From positions 1 through 64,000 of the forward strand of contig JAEZNO010000021.1 in the NCBI GenBank assembly GCA_023441805.1: DNA of 64,000 bases, read 5' to 3'. A program made the translations under genes and the position numbers. Position 1 is the first letter of the stretch. Each line of letters begins with the position of its first letter. The DNA comes from Bacteroidota bacterium. Its GTDB lineage: Bacteria > Bacteroidota > Bacteroidia > Bacteroidales > Lentimicrobiaceae. Under the pieces are notes generated by a model. It did no database searches. It saw only the letters and a list, made by a program, of their open reading frames with translations, and was not told the DNA's origin. Shown piece after piece: positions 7,815-15,992 of this stretch.

Positions 7815-9926
7815 ATGAAGAAGATTTTTTTGCTGTTTGTATTATTAGGTATCTTAATCGCTCCTGAAGTAATTTGTCAGGAATTGCCAACTACCAGACA
7901 GGATACAATTTACATTGACCCAATTGTTATAACCGCAACGCGAACAAATAGCAAATTACAGGAAACGCCCGTCAGGATACATATATTATCAGCCAATGCT
8001 CTTGTAACCACTGAAACTAAGAGTGTGGATGAAGTACTCAAATATATACCCGGTGTGAACGTAAATCGCTCATTTGGTGTCTTAAGTACCAAATCAACTG
8101 TAAGCATGAGAGGATTAAGCGGAAAGGAACAAGGGCGCGTATTGGTGTTACTTGATGGTATTCCTCTTAATAAATCCGATGGTGGAACTGTCGATTGGAA
8201 TATGATTGATATGGATGAAATCGAACGCATTGAGGTTGTCAAAGGTGCCGGTTCGTCAATCTATGGAGGGAGTGCTATGGGTGGCATGATCAACATTGTT
8301 ACTCAGAAACCTGATAAAAAGTTTTCTCTCAAGGGAAGTCTTGATTATGGAAGTTACAATACTGCAGGTGCGAGGATAGGTGCTTCAGGATTACTCCCCT
8401 TATTTAAATCAAAAGAATTTTATTGGTCTATCTCATCATTCTATCGCCAAAGTGATGGTTATATTACACAATCGGAAGCTGAACGCAGAGAAAATCCTTA
8501 CATTATCAACTCTAACATGCAGGAAGCAGGTATAAATGTAAGAGCAGGTATAAATTTCAGCAAAGATCATTCACTTGAAGCTTACATAAAATACTATGAT
8601 GATTGTCGTGGAACTGGTGAAAAGGTTCATCAGCCTAAGGGTAATAGCACAGATCACGACTCCTACGGACTGGTTCTTAATTATAAACTCAACTTTAATG
8701 ATATATCCTTTAAATCATCTGCTTACGTCTTAAATGAAGATTATAAGAAGGTGAACGAGTACTTGAAAGACGATTATACATGGTATAACGTTCTCTCGAC
8801 ACGAAATGATATTGGATGGTTAAATGCATTTAGTAAAAAAATTGACAATCACTCACTTACCGCAGGATTCGATTTAAAGAATGGCAGTGTTGACGGAGAG
8901 GATGTATATCTTACTTCAACTGATATAGTTTATAACAGGGGCAAGATATTTACTGCAGCCCTATTTATCCAGGATGAACTAAAGTTGTCTGATCGCTTCA
9001 ATCTGATTGCCGGCCTGAGATATGATAATGCAACTTTCTACGATGGAGCTTTCAGCATTGAAAACCCGTCTAATGAAACATCCTTTATGTATGCACATCA
9101 GGTTCCCGATATGCCACGAAAAAACCGGAGTGCTTTTAGTCCAAGAATTTCTGTACAGTATAAACTAAACGAAAAACAGAATCGCATTTATGCATTGTTT
9201 TCTCGCGGATTCCGGCCGGCAGAGTTAGAGTACCTGTGCAGATCCGGAAGAATTAAAGGCGGGTTTAAAATTGCCAGCCCATCATTAAAACCCGAATTCC
9301 TTTACAATGTAGAAACCGGTATTGACTATTCACTAATGCCTGACATGTTTTTCTCTCTCTCAGCCTATTATTCCAGAGGAAAAGATTTTCAATACTATGT
9401 AAGTAATGGTGATGTTATTGATATGGGTTTCGGAAGCCGGCCGGTATTTATTCGTGAAAATCTTGGTGGTGTTGATATATTTGGCACCGAGGTTGAACTG
9501 AACTATAACATAATCTCAGGATTGATGTTGAACGCTTCATATGCCTGGTCTTATTCGAATATAACCGACTATGAGACAATTACGGCCTCTGACACAATAA
9601 ATCTCAACGGCCGATCCTTTACTGATGTGCCCGAACACATGGTTAACTTTGGATTAAAGTATATTAACAAATTCATTAATGGTAATCTCTTTGTCCATTA
9701 TACAGGATCAATGTTTGTAAACGACCAAAATTCAATTGATGAAATTATTGGCAGTGATAAATACGATGCCTATACCACCATTGATGTTAAATTATGGAAA
9801 AACCTGAATAAAAATATAAAGCTCTCACTTGGTGTTCAAAACTTATTGGATGTTAAATTCTACGACAGCAAGTATAGTGTAGGTCCGGGAAGATGGTTTA
9901 CGCTTGGAGTCGAATACAAAATGTAA
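7815..9926 (+). CDS. TonB-dependent outer-membrane receptor (BtuB/FepA-like)
   Basis: A 703-residue receptor importing a scarce ligand across the outer membrane with TonB energy. After a signal peptide (about 1-22) comes a TonB-box-like DPIVITATRTN and a plug domain with VDEVLKYIPGV, VLVLLDGIPLN, ERIEVVKGAGSSIYG and GGMINIVTQKP. The rest is a beta-barrel ending ...GRWFTLGVEYKM with terminal aromatic pattern. Architecture is the small siderophore/cobalamin type, not SusC. Its position 8 bp before a molybdate/tungstate binding protein suggests the ligand is the oxyanion or a complex of it; that is inference. Confidence 0.93.
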   Translation: MKKIFLLFVLLGILIAPEVICQELPTTRQDTIYIDPIVITATRTNSKLQETPVRIHILSANALVTTETKSVDEVLKYIPGVNVNRSFGVLSTKSTVSMRGLSGKEQGRVLVLLDGIPLNKSDGGTVDWNMIDMDEIERIEVVKGAGSSIYGGSAMGGMINIVTQKPDKKFSLKGSLDYGSYNTAGARIGASGLLPLFKSKEFYWSISSFYRQSDGYITQSEAERRENPYIINSNMQEAGINVRAGINFSKDHSLEAYIKYYDDCRGTGEKVHQPKGNSTDHDSYGLVLNYKLNFNDISFKSSAYVLNEDYKKVNEYLKDDYTWYNVLSTRNDIGWLNAFSKKIDNHSLTAGFDLKNGSVDGEDVYLTSTDIVYNRGKIFTAALFIQDELKLSDRFNLIAGLRYDNATFYDGAFSIENPSNETSFMYAHQVPDMPRKNRSAFSPRISVQYKLNEKQNRIYALFSRGFRPAELEYLCRSGRIKGGFKIASPSLKPEFLYNVETGIDYSLMPDMFFSLSAYYSRGKDFQYYVSNGDVIDMGFGSRPVFIRENLGGVDIFGTEVELNYNIISGLMLNASYAWSYSNITDYETITASDTINLNGRSFTDVPEHMVNFGLKYINKFINGNLFVHYTGSMFVNDQNSIDEIIGSDKYDAYTTIDVKLWKNLNKNIKLSLGVQNLLDVKFYDSKYSVGPGRWFTLGVEYKM

Positions 9927-9934
9927 CAAAAGAC

Positions 9935-10897
9935 ATGGCAAGGATTTCATCACTCTTACTTATATTTCTCTTAAATGGATTCTTTGTGTGCTCCCAAAAG
10001 GATCCTAAGAATGTAAAAGGAGAACTCATCGTGTTTCATGCCGGCAGCCTCTCAGTTCCTTTGAAGCAGGTAGCGACAGAATTTAACAAGGTGTATCCGG
10101 ATATAAAGATTAGCATGGAATCAGCCGGCAGTGTTGCATCTGCCAGAAAAATAACCGATTTAGGTAAACGTTGTGATATCATGGCATCGGCTGATCATTC
10201 AGTGATTGATAATATGCTGATTCCAAAGTATGCCGACTGGAATGTCAAATTTGTGACTAACGAGCTTTGTATAGTATACACAAGCAAGTCAAGATATGCC
10301 GGTAAGATCAACTCAAAAAACTGGTTCGATATATTAACCTATAATGATGTAAGCTATGGCAGAGCTGACCCAAATGCCGATCCATGTGGTTACAGAACTG
10401 TCTTAACACTCCAACTGGCTGAAAAGTATTACAAGAAACCGGGCCTGGCCAATAAAATTATGTCAAAGGATATGAGATTTATCAGGCCAAAAGAGGTTGA
10501 TTTACTGGCACTATTAGAAAGCAGCAGTTTAGATTATATTTTCATTTATAAATCCGTTGCTATTCAGCATAATTTGAAATATCTTGAACTCCCTGATGAA
10601 ATCAATCTAAAAGATCCTGAATTCAACGATTTCTATTCGACAGCTTCAACTGAAATCAACGGAAGTGAACCGGGTAAAAAAGTAACTGTAAAAGGTGAGG
10701 CTATGATGTACGGTATCACAATTTTGAATGATGCTCCCAATAAAGAAGCTGCTACTCTGTTTGTAAGTTTCCTTCTGGAAAAGAATAAAGGAATGAGGAT
10801 TATGGAACATAATGGCCAACCTGCACTAACTCCCTATAAATTTACCAATAAAGATAAGTTACCCCTCTCCATTAGAAAAATCGTCAACCAAGATTAA
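9935..10897 (+). CDS. wtpA: tungstate/molybdate ABC transporter substrate-binding protein (WtpA-like)
   Basis: A 320-residue periplasmic binding protein with a hydrophobic leader (1-18) ending near Cys19, so it may be lipid-anchored although the lipobox is poor. The start LIVFHAGSLSVPL, the GSVASARKITDLGKRCDI segment and GRADPNADPCGYRTVL (about 142-157) are characteristic of the WtpA/ModA-like group that binds molybdate or tungstate between two lobes. I prefer this ATG because the upstream in-frame extension would overlap the receptor gene. Which oxyanion is preferred cannot be told. Confidence 0.9.
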   Translation: MARISSLLLIFLLNGFFVCSQKDPKNVKGELIVFHAGSLSVPLKQVATEFNKVYPDIKISMESAGSVASARKITDLGKRCDIMASADHSVIDNMLIPKYADWNVKFVTNELCIVYTSKSRYAGKINSKNWFDILTYNDVSYGRADPNADPCGYRTVLTLQLAEKYYKKPGLANKIMSKDMRFIRPKEVDLLALLESSSLDYIFIYKSVAIQHNLKYLELPDEINLKDPEFNDFYSTASTEINGSEPGKKVTVKGEAMMYGITILNDAPNKEAATLFVSFLLEKNKGMRIMEHNGQPALTPYKFTNKDKLPLSIRKIVNQD

Positions 10898-10907
10898 ATA
10901 ATTCAAT

Positions 10908-11945
10908 ATGAAAAACATCTTACTAACCTTATTATTATCGTTTAGCATTGCCGGTTACGCTCAACAAATTACTCAGGCTGCTGATTCGCAGGACAGAAAT
11001 AACAATTTCTACGACAATGAGCCTCTTTACAAATTGAAAACCAATAATATAGAGATTGTTGGAGAGATTGAAAATCCGGGCAAGGTTGATTTTACAAAAC
11101 TCAATAAACGATCTGTAATTGTCAAAGAAACTAAGTTAAATGCAGATGGAACCGATTCATTTATTGGAGCGTACAGATATGATGGATATTCACTTTTTGA
11201 CATCCTTAATGAAAGGATAATTAATAAGAAGAATGCCGACAAATTCCGCCCTATCATTGACTTATATGTTGAAGTGGAAAATAATCAGGGTGATAAAGTG
11301 GTAATCAGTTGGGGTGAAATATATTATCCAAATAATCTGCATAATATCATTATCGCGACTGATGTTATGCGCATTATCCCAAGTAAAACAAAGGAATTAT
11401 GGCCATTGCCTGTGGATGCAAAGCTAATTGTTACTTCAGATTTGTTGACCGAAAGAAATATTTCAAACCCGGTAAAGATTACCGTTAAATCATTTGATAA
11501 AGATATACCTGTAAACCAAAATATTACACCACTATATTCTGATTCATTTAATTTTATTGACAATGACAAACAAAATGAATTTGACAGGGACAGGGTTGTT
11601 AAAGAATTAGACACTCGCACACTTCATACGATTTTTTATGGAAGAGGTAAGGGAATACACAGTACAAGTGCATTTACCGGCTTCTTACTCAAAGAAGCAA
11701 TATTACCCTACACTAAACTCGATTCTCAGAATTTACGCGGTTCAATGATTGTTATAAATGCAAAAGATGGATACCGCACAGTATACACTTACAGTGAGAT
11801 CATGAACCGAAACGATCAATCAGAAATTTTACTGGTACCTGCATTTGAGGAGAAGGAAGGAGGAGCATGGAAGATCTTCCCGTCGTGTGATTTCTTCTCC
11901 GACAGGGCAGTAAAAGCAATTACAGATATTTATTATATACATTGA
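10908..11945 (+). CDS. periplasmic protein with duplicated sulfite-oxidase-like fold, no molybdopterin cysteine
   Basis: A 345-residue exported protein (signal peptide about 1-18, ending GYAQQ). Two halves look alike: about 48-190 (AYRYDGYSLFDIL, DKVVISWGEIYY, LWPLPVDAKLIVTSD) and about 235-345 (STSAFTGFLLKEAIL, YRTVYTYSEIM, GAWKIFPSCDFFSDRAVKAI). This pattern resembles the SUOX molybdopterin-binding fold commonly labelled molybdopterin-dependent oxidoreductase. The only Cys is at about 327, in the C-terminal half, so a normal cofactor ligand seems absent and binding or accessory function is more likely than catalysis. It sits between wtpA and wtpB. Confidence 0.7.
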   Translation: MKNILLTLLLSFSIAGYAQQITQAADSQDRNNNFYDNEPLYKLKTNNIEIVGEIENPGKVDFTKLNKRSVIVKETKLNADGTDSFIGAYRYDGYSLFDILNERIINKKNADKFRPIIDLYVEVENNQGDKVVISWGEIYYPNNLHNIIIATDVMRIIPSKTKELWPLPVDAKLIVTSDLLTERNISNPVKITVKSFDKDIPVNQNITPLYSDSFNFIDNDKQNEFDRDRVVKELDTRTLHTIFYGRGKGIHSTSAFTGFLLKEAILPYTKLDSQNLRGSMIVINAKDGYRTVYTYSEIMNRNDQSEILLVPAFEEKEGGAWKIFPSCDFFSDRAVKAITDIYYIH

Positions 11946-12736
11946 GAAAAGTTCGCTTATTTGACCTATTGTTAATATTTCTTGGCGCATTGGTTTTATT
12001 ATTAATCATTGCGCCACTCACAGGTATGTTCCTGAAAACACCTGTTGAGAAACTATTTGAATCAGCCTCTGATCCTGAAGTTATCAGTAGCATATGGTTA
12101 ACATTGTGGACCAGCATGGCAGGCACTTTGATCTTTGCAATAGGTGCAATACCTTTAGCGTACATTCTTGCAAAAAAAGAATTTCGCCTTAAGCGATTGG
12201 TAGCAGGAATAATAGATCTTCCTGTTGTAATACCTCATTCAGCTGCAGGAATAGCCGTTCTGGGCTTTATTAACAGAGAAACACTCCTTGGTAAAGCAGG
12301 TTCTGCAATAGGACTTGATTTTGTCAGTAATCCTGCCGGTATTATTATCGCGATGAGCTTTGTTAGTATTCCATTCCTGATTAATTCAGCCAGAGACGGG
12401 TTTGCAGGTGTACCACTTCGTTTAGAGAAAGCTGCTCTTACATTAGGCGCCTCTCCACGAAGAGTCTTCTTCTCTGTTTCCATGCCTTTAGCATGGCGAA
12501 ATATAGTCTCAGGCTTAATCCTTATGTTTGCCAGAGGAATGAGCGAATTTGGGGCAGTCGTGATTGTTGCATATCATCCAATGATTACTCCGGTCCTTAT
12601 TTATGAAAGATTCGGGGCATTCGGTCTCAAGTATGCCCGTCCTGTTGCAGTTCTGTTTATTATTATTTCAATGACTGTTTTTGTATTACTTCGGCTGTTA
12701 TCACGTAAAAAGTACACTGACAATCGCTCTTATTAA
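11942..12736 (+). CDS. wtpB: tungstate/molybdate ABC transporter permease
   Basis: A 264-residue inner-membrane permease with about six membrane spans. The cytoplasmic coupling motif is EKAALTLGASPRRVFFSVSMP, the EAA---G loop that contacts the ATPase, followed by FARGMSEFGAVVIVAY, typical of molybdate/tungstate permeases. The start is a TTG overlapping the stop of the previous gene by 4 bases; no ATG exists before the first membrane segment, so translational coupling is likely. Confidence 0.92.
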   Translation: MRKVRLFDLLLIFLGALVLLLIIAPLTGMFLKTPVEKLFESASDPEVISSIWLTLWTSMAGTLIFAIGAIPLAYILAKKEFRLKRLVAGIIDLPVVIPHSAAGIAVLGFINRETLLGKAGSAIGLDFVSNPAGIIIAMSFVSIPFLINSARDGFAGVPLRLEKAALTLGASPRRVFFSVSMPLAWRNIVSGLILMFARGMSEFGAVVIVAYHPMITPVLIYERFGAFGLKYARPVAVLFIIISMTVFVLLRLLSRKKYTDNRSY

Positions 12737-12744
12737 TACATCCT

Positions 12745-13866
12745 ATGCTTGAACTTAATGGTATAGCTTTACACCTTGACACCTTCGCACTAAATAATAT
12801 AACTTTTAGTGTTAATAAGGGAGATTACTACGTACTGTTGGGTGAGTCAGGTGCAGGTAAATCATTGATACTTGAGGTTATCGCAGGTCTCATTTCTCCT
12901 GATAACGGCTCAATCTATCTGAACGGGAAGGATATTACACATGAAAAAATAAACAGACGAAGCATCGGCCTGGTATTCCAGGACCATGCTGTATTCCCTC
13001 ATATGTCAGTCAGGCAAAATATCGCTTACTCACTAAGAGGAAAAAATATGACAGCTCGTCAGAAAGAGGACATCATTCTCGGGACAACTGATAATCTAAA
13101 CATCACAGGACTTTTAAACAGACATCCGGGCACATTATCAGGAGGAGAACTCCAGAGAGTAGCATTAGCAAGAACACTCGTCCAAAAGCCTGAAATTCTT
13201 CTACTGGATGAGCCTTTAGCTTCAATTGATGTTAAATTGAAAAGTGATTTAAGGTCGCTTTTAAGGTCATTAAATGCATCAGGGCAGACAATAGTCCACG
13301 TAACCCACGATTACACTGAAGCAGTATCATTGGCTAATAGAATAGCAGTTTTACATCAAGGCACAATACTACAGGAAGGAAGCCCTGCCCTTGTATTCAC
13401 AAAACCAATCTCACAATTTATTGCCCAATTATCGGGTGTAAATAACTTCTTTAAAGTAAAAGCCATCTCGTCCGACCCTCCTACCCTGCTTATTAATGAG
13501 AAATTAACACTCAAAGTATCCCCTGCATTTTTTAATCACCCCGATTCTGATATTGATTCAGGCAATCTGATTATTCCTGAAAGTGCAATTTCTTTTCATA
13601 CTGCAATTCATAATAACGATTTACCGGAAAACACTCCTTTCCAGCCTGACAGGCAAATGCAATCCGGAACCGGTTTAAGCCTTTCTAAAGATTATCCATA
13701 CAATAACCTATTTGAAGGGACCATAACAGAGATAATAAATAAGGTGTTCACGGTTGAAGTTAAGGTCAATATAGGTATCGAATTAAAAGCAAATATTCCT
13801 GGTAAATTAGCAGAAGAATTACAATTGCATGAAGGGCAGCATGTAATTATCAATATTAAGTTATGA
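12745..13866 (+). CDS. wtpC: tungstate/molybdate ABC transporter ATP-binding protein
   Basis: A 373-residue ATPase with Walker A GESGAGKS (about 33-40), Q-loop FQDHAVFPHMS, signature LSGGELQRVALA, Walker B ILLLDEP and the H-loop His in HVTHDYTEA. The C-terminal part (about 235-373) is a TOBE-type regulatory region, ending FEGTITEIINKVFTVEV...INIKL, as in ModC/WtpC. It follows the permease by 8 bp and ends the collinear block. Confidence 0.93.
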   Translation: MLELNGIALHLDTFALNNITFSVNKGDYYVLLGESGAGKSLILEVIAGLISPDNGSIYLNGKDITHEKINRRSIGLVFQDHAVFPHMSVRQNIAYSLRGKNMTARQKEDIILGTTDNLNITGLLNRHPGTLSGGELQRVALARTLVQKPEILLLDEPLASIDVKLKSDLRSLLRSLNASGQTIVHVTHDYTEAVSLANRIAVLHQGTILQEGSPALVFTKPISQFIAQLSGVNNFFKVKAISSDPPTLLINEKLTLKVSPAFFNHPDSDIDSGNLIIPESAISFHTAIHNNDLPENTPFQPDRQMQSGTGLSLSKDYPYNNLFEGTITEIINKVFTVEVKVNIGIELKANIPGKLAEELQLHEGQHVIINIKL

Positions 13867-13976
13867 GCATCGTATTTGAATTCTCCTTTACCCGACACTT
13901 TAAGATTTCCTCCCTATAATTATAATCTCACTTTTCTTTATCATTTTTCATTATTATTTGAACATAAAAATTCCAA

Positions 13977-13995
13977 GTTTGTTATAATTACAAAC
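13977..13995. promoter_or_regulatory. PerR/Fur-like operator upstream of the fur-dps pair
   Basis: An imperfect palindrome with outer arms GTTTGT and ACAAAC separated by 7 bases. The central 15 bases TTGTTATAATTACAA agree with the PerR box TTATAATnATTATAA at 11 of 14 defined positions. It is 46 bp before the regulator's ATG, suggesting autoregulation and joint control of dps. A shorter palindrome, TATAATTATA, lies at 13915-13924. Confidence 0.6.
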
Positions 13996-14041
13996 AAGGA
14001 ATAATTACAGCAGATTTATAACGAGTAAATAATGAACAGAA

Positions 14042-14482
14042 ATGGAAACATTGCAAAGCAGGATTCTTAAAGAACTCAATAATTGTGGGTTAAAGATTAC
14101 TCCACAGCGTATGACCGTTCTGGAAGTCCTCCTCAACTCAAAGGACCACCCTACTGCTGAGGTTATACACAAAAAGGTATCTGAATCCATACCGGGTATT
14201 TCTGTCACAACAATATATAATACGCTTGATACTTTCGTAGAAAAAGGTCTTGTAAGAAGGGTGAAGACTGATGCTGATGTAATGAGATATGAGCCGGTTT
14301 CAGAACATCATCACCATTTATATTCGCTCGTATCTGACAGAATGGAGGATTATTATGATACCGAGTTGGATCAACTACTTATTGACTACTTTAATAAGAA
14401 GCAGATTAAGAATTTCAGAATATCGGAAATTAAGCTTCAATTAATGGGTGATTTTTGTGAAGAAATAAATAATAATAAATAA
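14042..14482 (+). CDS. Fur/PerR family transcriptional regulator lacking CxxC zinc sites
   Basis: A 146-residue metal-dependent repressor. The winged-helix DNA-binding part (about 1-80) contains GLKITPQRMTVLEVL and SVTTIYNTLDTFVEKGLV; the sensory region has the His cluster EHHHHLYS (residues 88-95) and His36, positions used for Fe/Mn in PerR. The structural zinc motifs are missing: where relatives have C-x2-C after the His cluster this protein has S95 and S98, and the only cysteines are C15 and C139. The neighbouring Dps gene 7 bp downstream favours a peroxide-response role over iron uptake. Confidence 0.88.
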   Translation: METLQSRILKELNNCGLKITPQRMTVLEVLLNSKDHPTAEVIHKKVSESIPGISVTTIYNTLDTFVEKGLVRRVKTDADVMRYEPVSEHHHHLYSLVSDRMEDYYDTELDQLLIDYFNKKQIKNFRISEIKLQLMGDFCEEINNNK

Positions 14483-14489
14483 TAAAACA

Positions 14490-14978
14490 ATGAAAACGAT
14501 GGAAAAAGTAACAGAAATTGGACTAGATCGGAATCTGTCAATTCAATTAATTGAAAAGTTAAACGACCTTTTGGCAAATTACCAGGTATTATACCAGAAT
14601 ACCAGAGGATTTCACTGGAACATTAAGGGAGATAAATTCTTTGAGCTGCACGCAAAGTTTGAAGAGTTATACACTGATCTTCAAATCAAGATAGATGAGA
14701 TTGCCGAGCGTATACTTACATTAGGAGGCACTCCTATCCATTCTTTCTCCGGGTATCTACAGCTTGCAAAAGTAAAACCTGTAGAAAATGAATCTAACGG
14801 ACCAACCAGTGTAGAACATATTTTGGATGCATTTTCCATCCTGTTGACAAAGGAGAGAGATATTCTTAAAATCAGTTCTGAGCTATGGGATGAAGGTACA
14901 AATGCCCTTATGAGTGATTATATCAGGGAGAAAGAAAAATTAGTTTGGATGTATTCATCATTCCTTTCAAGAGGATAA
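14490..14978 (+). CDS. dps: Dps family DNA-protection / ferritin-like protein
   Basis: A 162-residue mini-ferritin that oxidises and stores iron, typically as a dodecamer, protecting DNA from peroxide. The ferroxidase signature is clear: QNTRGFHWNIKGDKFFELHAKFEELY then DLQIKIDEIAERI, supplying the His, Asp and Glu ligands. Lacks a long Lys-rich tail. An alternative start is the second Met (MEKVTEIG). It forms an operon with the preceding Fur-family gene. Confidence 0.93.
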   Translation: MKTMEKVTEIGLDRNLSIQLIEKLNDLLANYQVLYQNTRGFHWNIKGDKFFELHAKFEELYTDLQIKIDEIAERILTLGGTPIHSFSGYLQLAKVKPVENESNGPTSVEHILDAFSILLTKERDILKISSELWDEGTNALMSDYIREKEKLVWMYSSFLSRG

Positions 14979-15010
14979 TGTTAATTTATTAACTTGCATT
15001 GATCTATAAT

Positions 15011-15094
15011 ATAAGACCTTTAGACTCAAAGTTCCTTTTTGGATCATAGTTAGACTCAAAGTTCCTTTTTGGATCATAGTCTGAAGGTCTTATT
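15011..15094. repeat. hairpin whose central part is an exact 30-bp tandem duplication
   Basis: Positions 15021-15050 and 15051-15080 are two identical 30-bp units. They sit inside an inverted repeat whose arms are ATAAGACCTTTAGAC (15011-15025) and GTCTGAAGGTCTTAT (15079-15093), which differ only by a G-T pair. With one unit removed the sequence folds as one long stem with a TTTTT loop, so the duplication appears to have enlarged an existing hairpin. It separates dps from nfo and may act as a terminator or RNA-processing signal. Confidence 0.75.
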
Positions 15095-15138
15095 TATCAA
15101 TTACTCAAAATCCAGCAATCTCAATTCAAACCACTTGT

Positions 15139-15987
15139 ATGAAATATATCGGAGCACATGTTAGTTCAGCCGGAGGTGTGGAAAATGCACCCATAAATGC
15201 AAATGAAATAGGAGCAAAAGCATTCGCGTTCTTCACTAAGAATCAACGACAGTGGATGTCTTCTCCTTTACAACCGGGAAAAATTGATGCATTTAAAAAC
15301 AATTGCGCCAAATTCGGCTTCAGCATGGATCATATTATGCCTCACGACAGCTATCTCATCAATCTGGGACACCCGGGAAGAGATGAACTCCAAAAATCAA
15401 GGTTAGCATTTCTGGATGAGATGACTCGTTGTGAGCAACTGGGAATTTCATTATTGAACTTTCATCCCGGTAGTAGTTTGGGGCTGGTAGATGATGAAAC
15501 TTGTCTTATGACAATTGCCCAATCAATAAATATTGCACTCGAATCAACAAATGGTGTCACAGCCGTCATCGAGAACACTGCAGGACAGGGAAGCAATCTT
15601 GGATATACTTTTGAACAAATAAAGTTCATCATTGAAAATGTGCCGGATAAAGACCGGGTTGGTGTTTGTATTGATACATGTCATACTTATTCAGCAGGTT
15701 ACGACATCCTCACACCGGAAGGTTATAATGAGACCTTTAATAAATTTGAACGAATTATCGGGTTGAATTTCCTGAAGGCGATTCACCTTAACGACACCAG
15801 GAAAGCATTAGGCAGTCGGGTTGACCGTCATGAGAACATTGGGAAAGGACTGTTGGGAACTGAAGTTTTTAAGCGGATAGTAAATGATAAGCGATTTGAG
15901 AATATTCCTATCATTCTCGAAACCCCTGATGAAACTCTGTGGAAAGAAGAGATTGATATGCTCTATAACCTCATAGAAGTGCAATAA
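15139..15987 (+). CDS. nfo: endonuclease IV (apurinic/apyrimidinic endonuclease)
   Basis: A 282-residue zinc-dependent AP endonuclease of base-excision repair. It starts MKYIGAHVSSAGG and carries the metal-ligand motifs NFHPGSS, VIENTAGQG, GVCIDTCHTYSAGYD, HLNDTR, RVDRHENIGKG and ILETP in order, the complete nine-ligand set. Length is standard. It follows the fur-dps pair in the same direction, consistent with oxidative-damage defence, although a hairpin intervenes. Confidence 0.97.
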   Translation: MKYIGAHVSSAGGVENAPINANEIGAKAFAFFTKNQRQWMSSPLQPGKIDAFKNNCAKFGFSMDHIMPHDSYLINLGHPGRDELQKSRLAFLDEMTRCEQLGISLLNFHPGSSLGLVDDETCLMTIAQSINIALESTNGVTAVIENTAGQGSNLGYTFEQIKFIIENVPDKDRVGVCIDTCHTYSAGYDILTPEGYNETFNKFERIIGLNFLKAIHLNDTRKALGSRVDRHENIGKGLLGTEVFKRIVNDKRFENIPIILETPDETLWKEEIDMLYNLIEVQ

Positions 15988-15992
15988 CTATT

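Noticed and set aside
9893..9934. Earlier in-frame start for wtpA
   Set aside because: It would overlap the receptor gene and add residues before the signal peptide; the ATG at 9935 gives a proper leader.
13951..13960. TTATTATTTG as a promoter for the fur-dps pair
   Set aside because: It has three instead of two bases between TA and TTTG; too weak to list as a promoter, though it may function.
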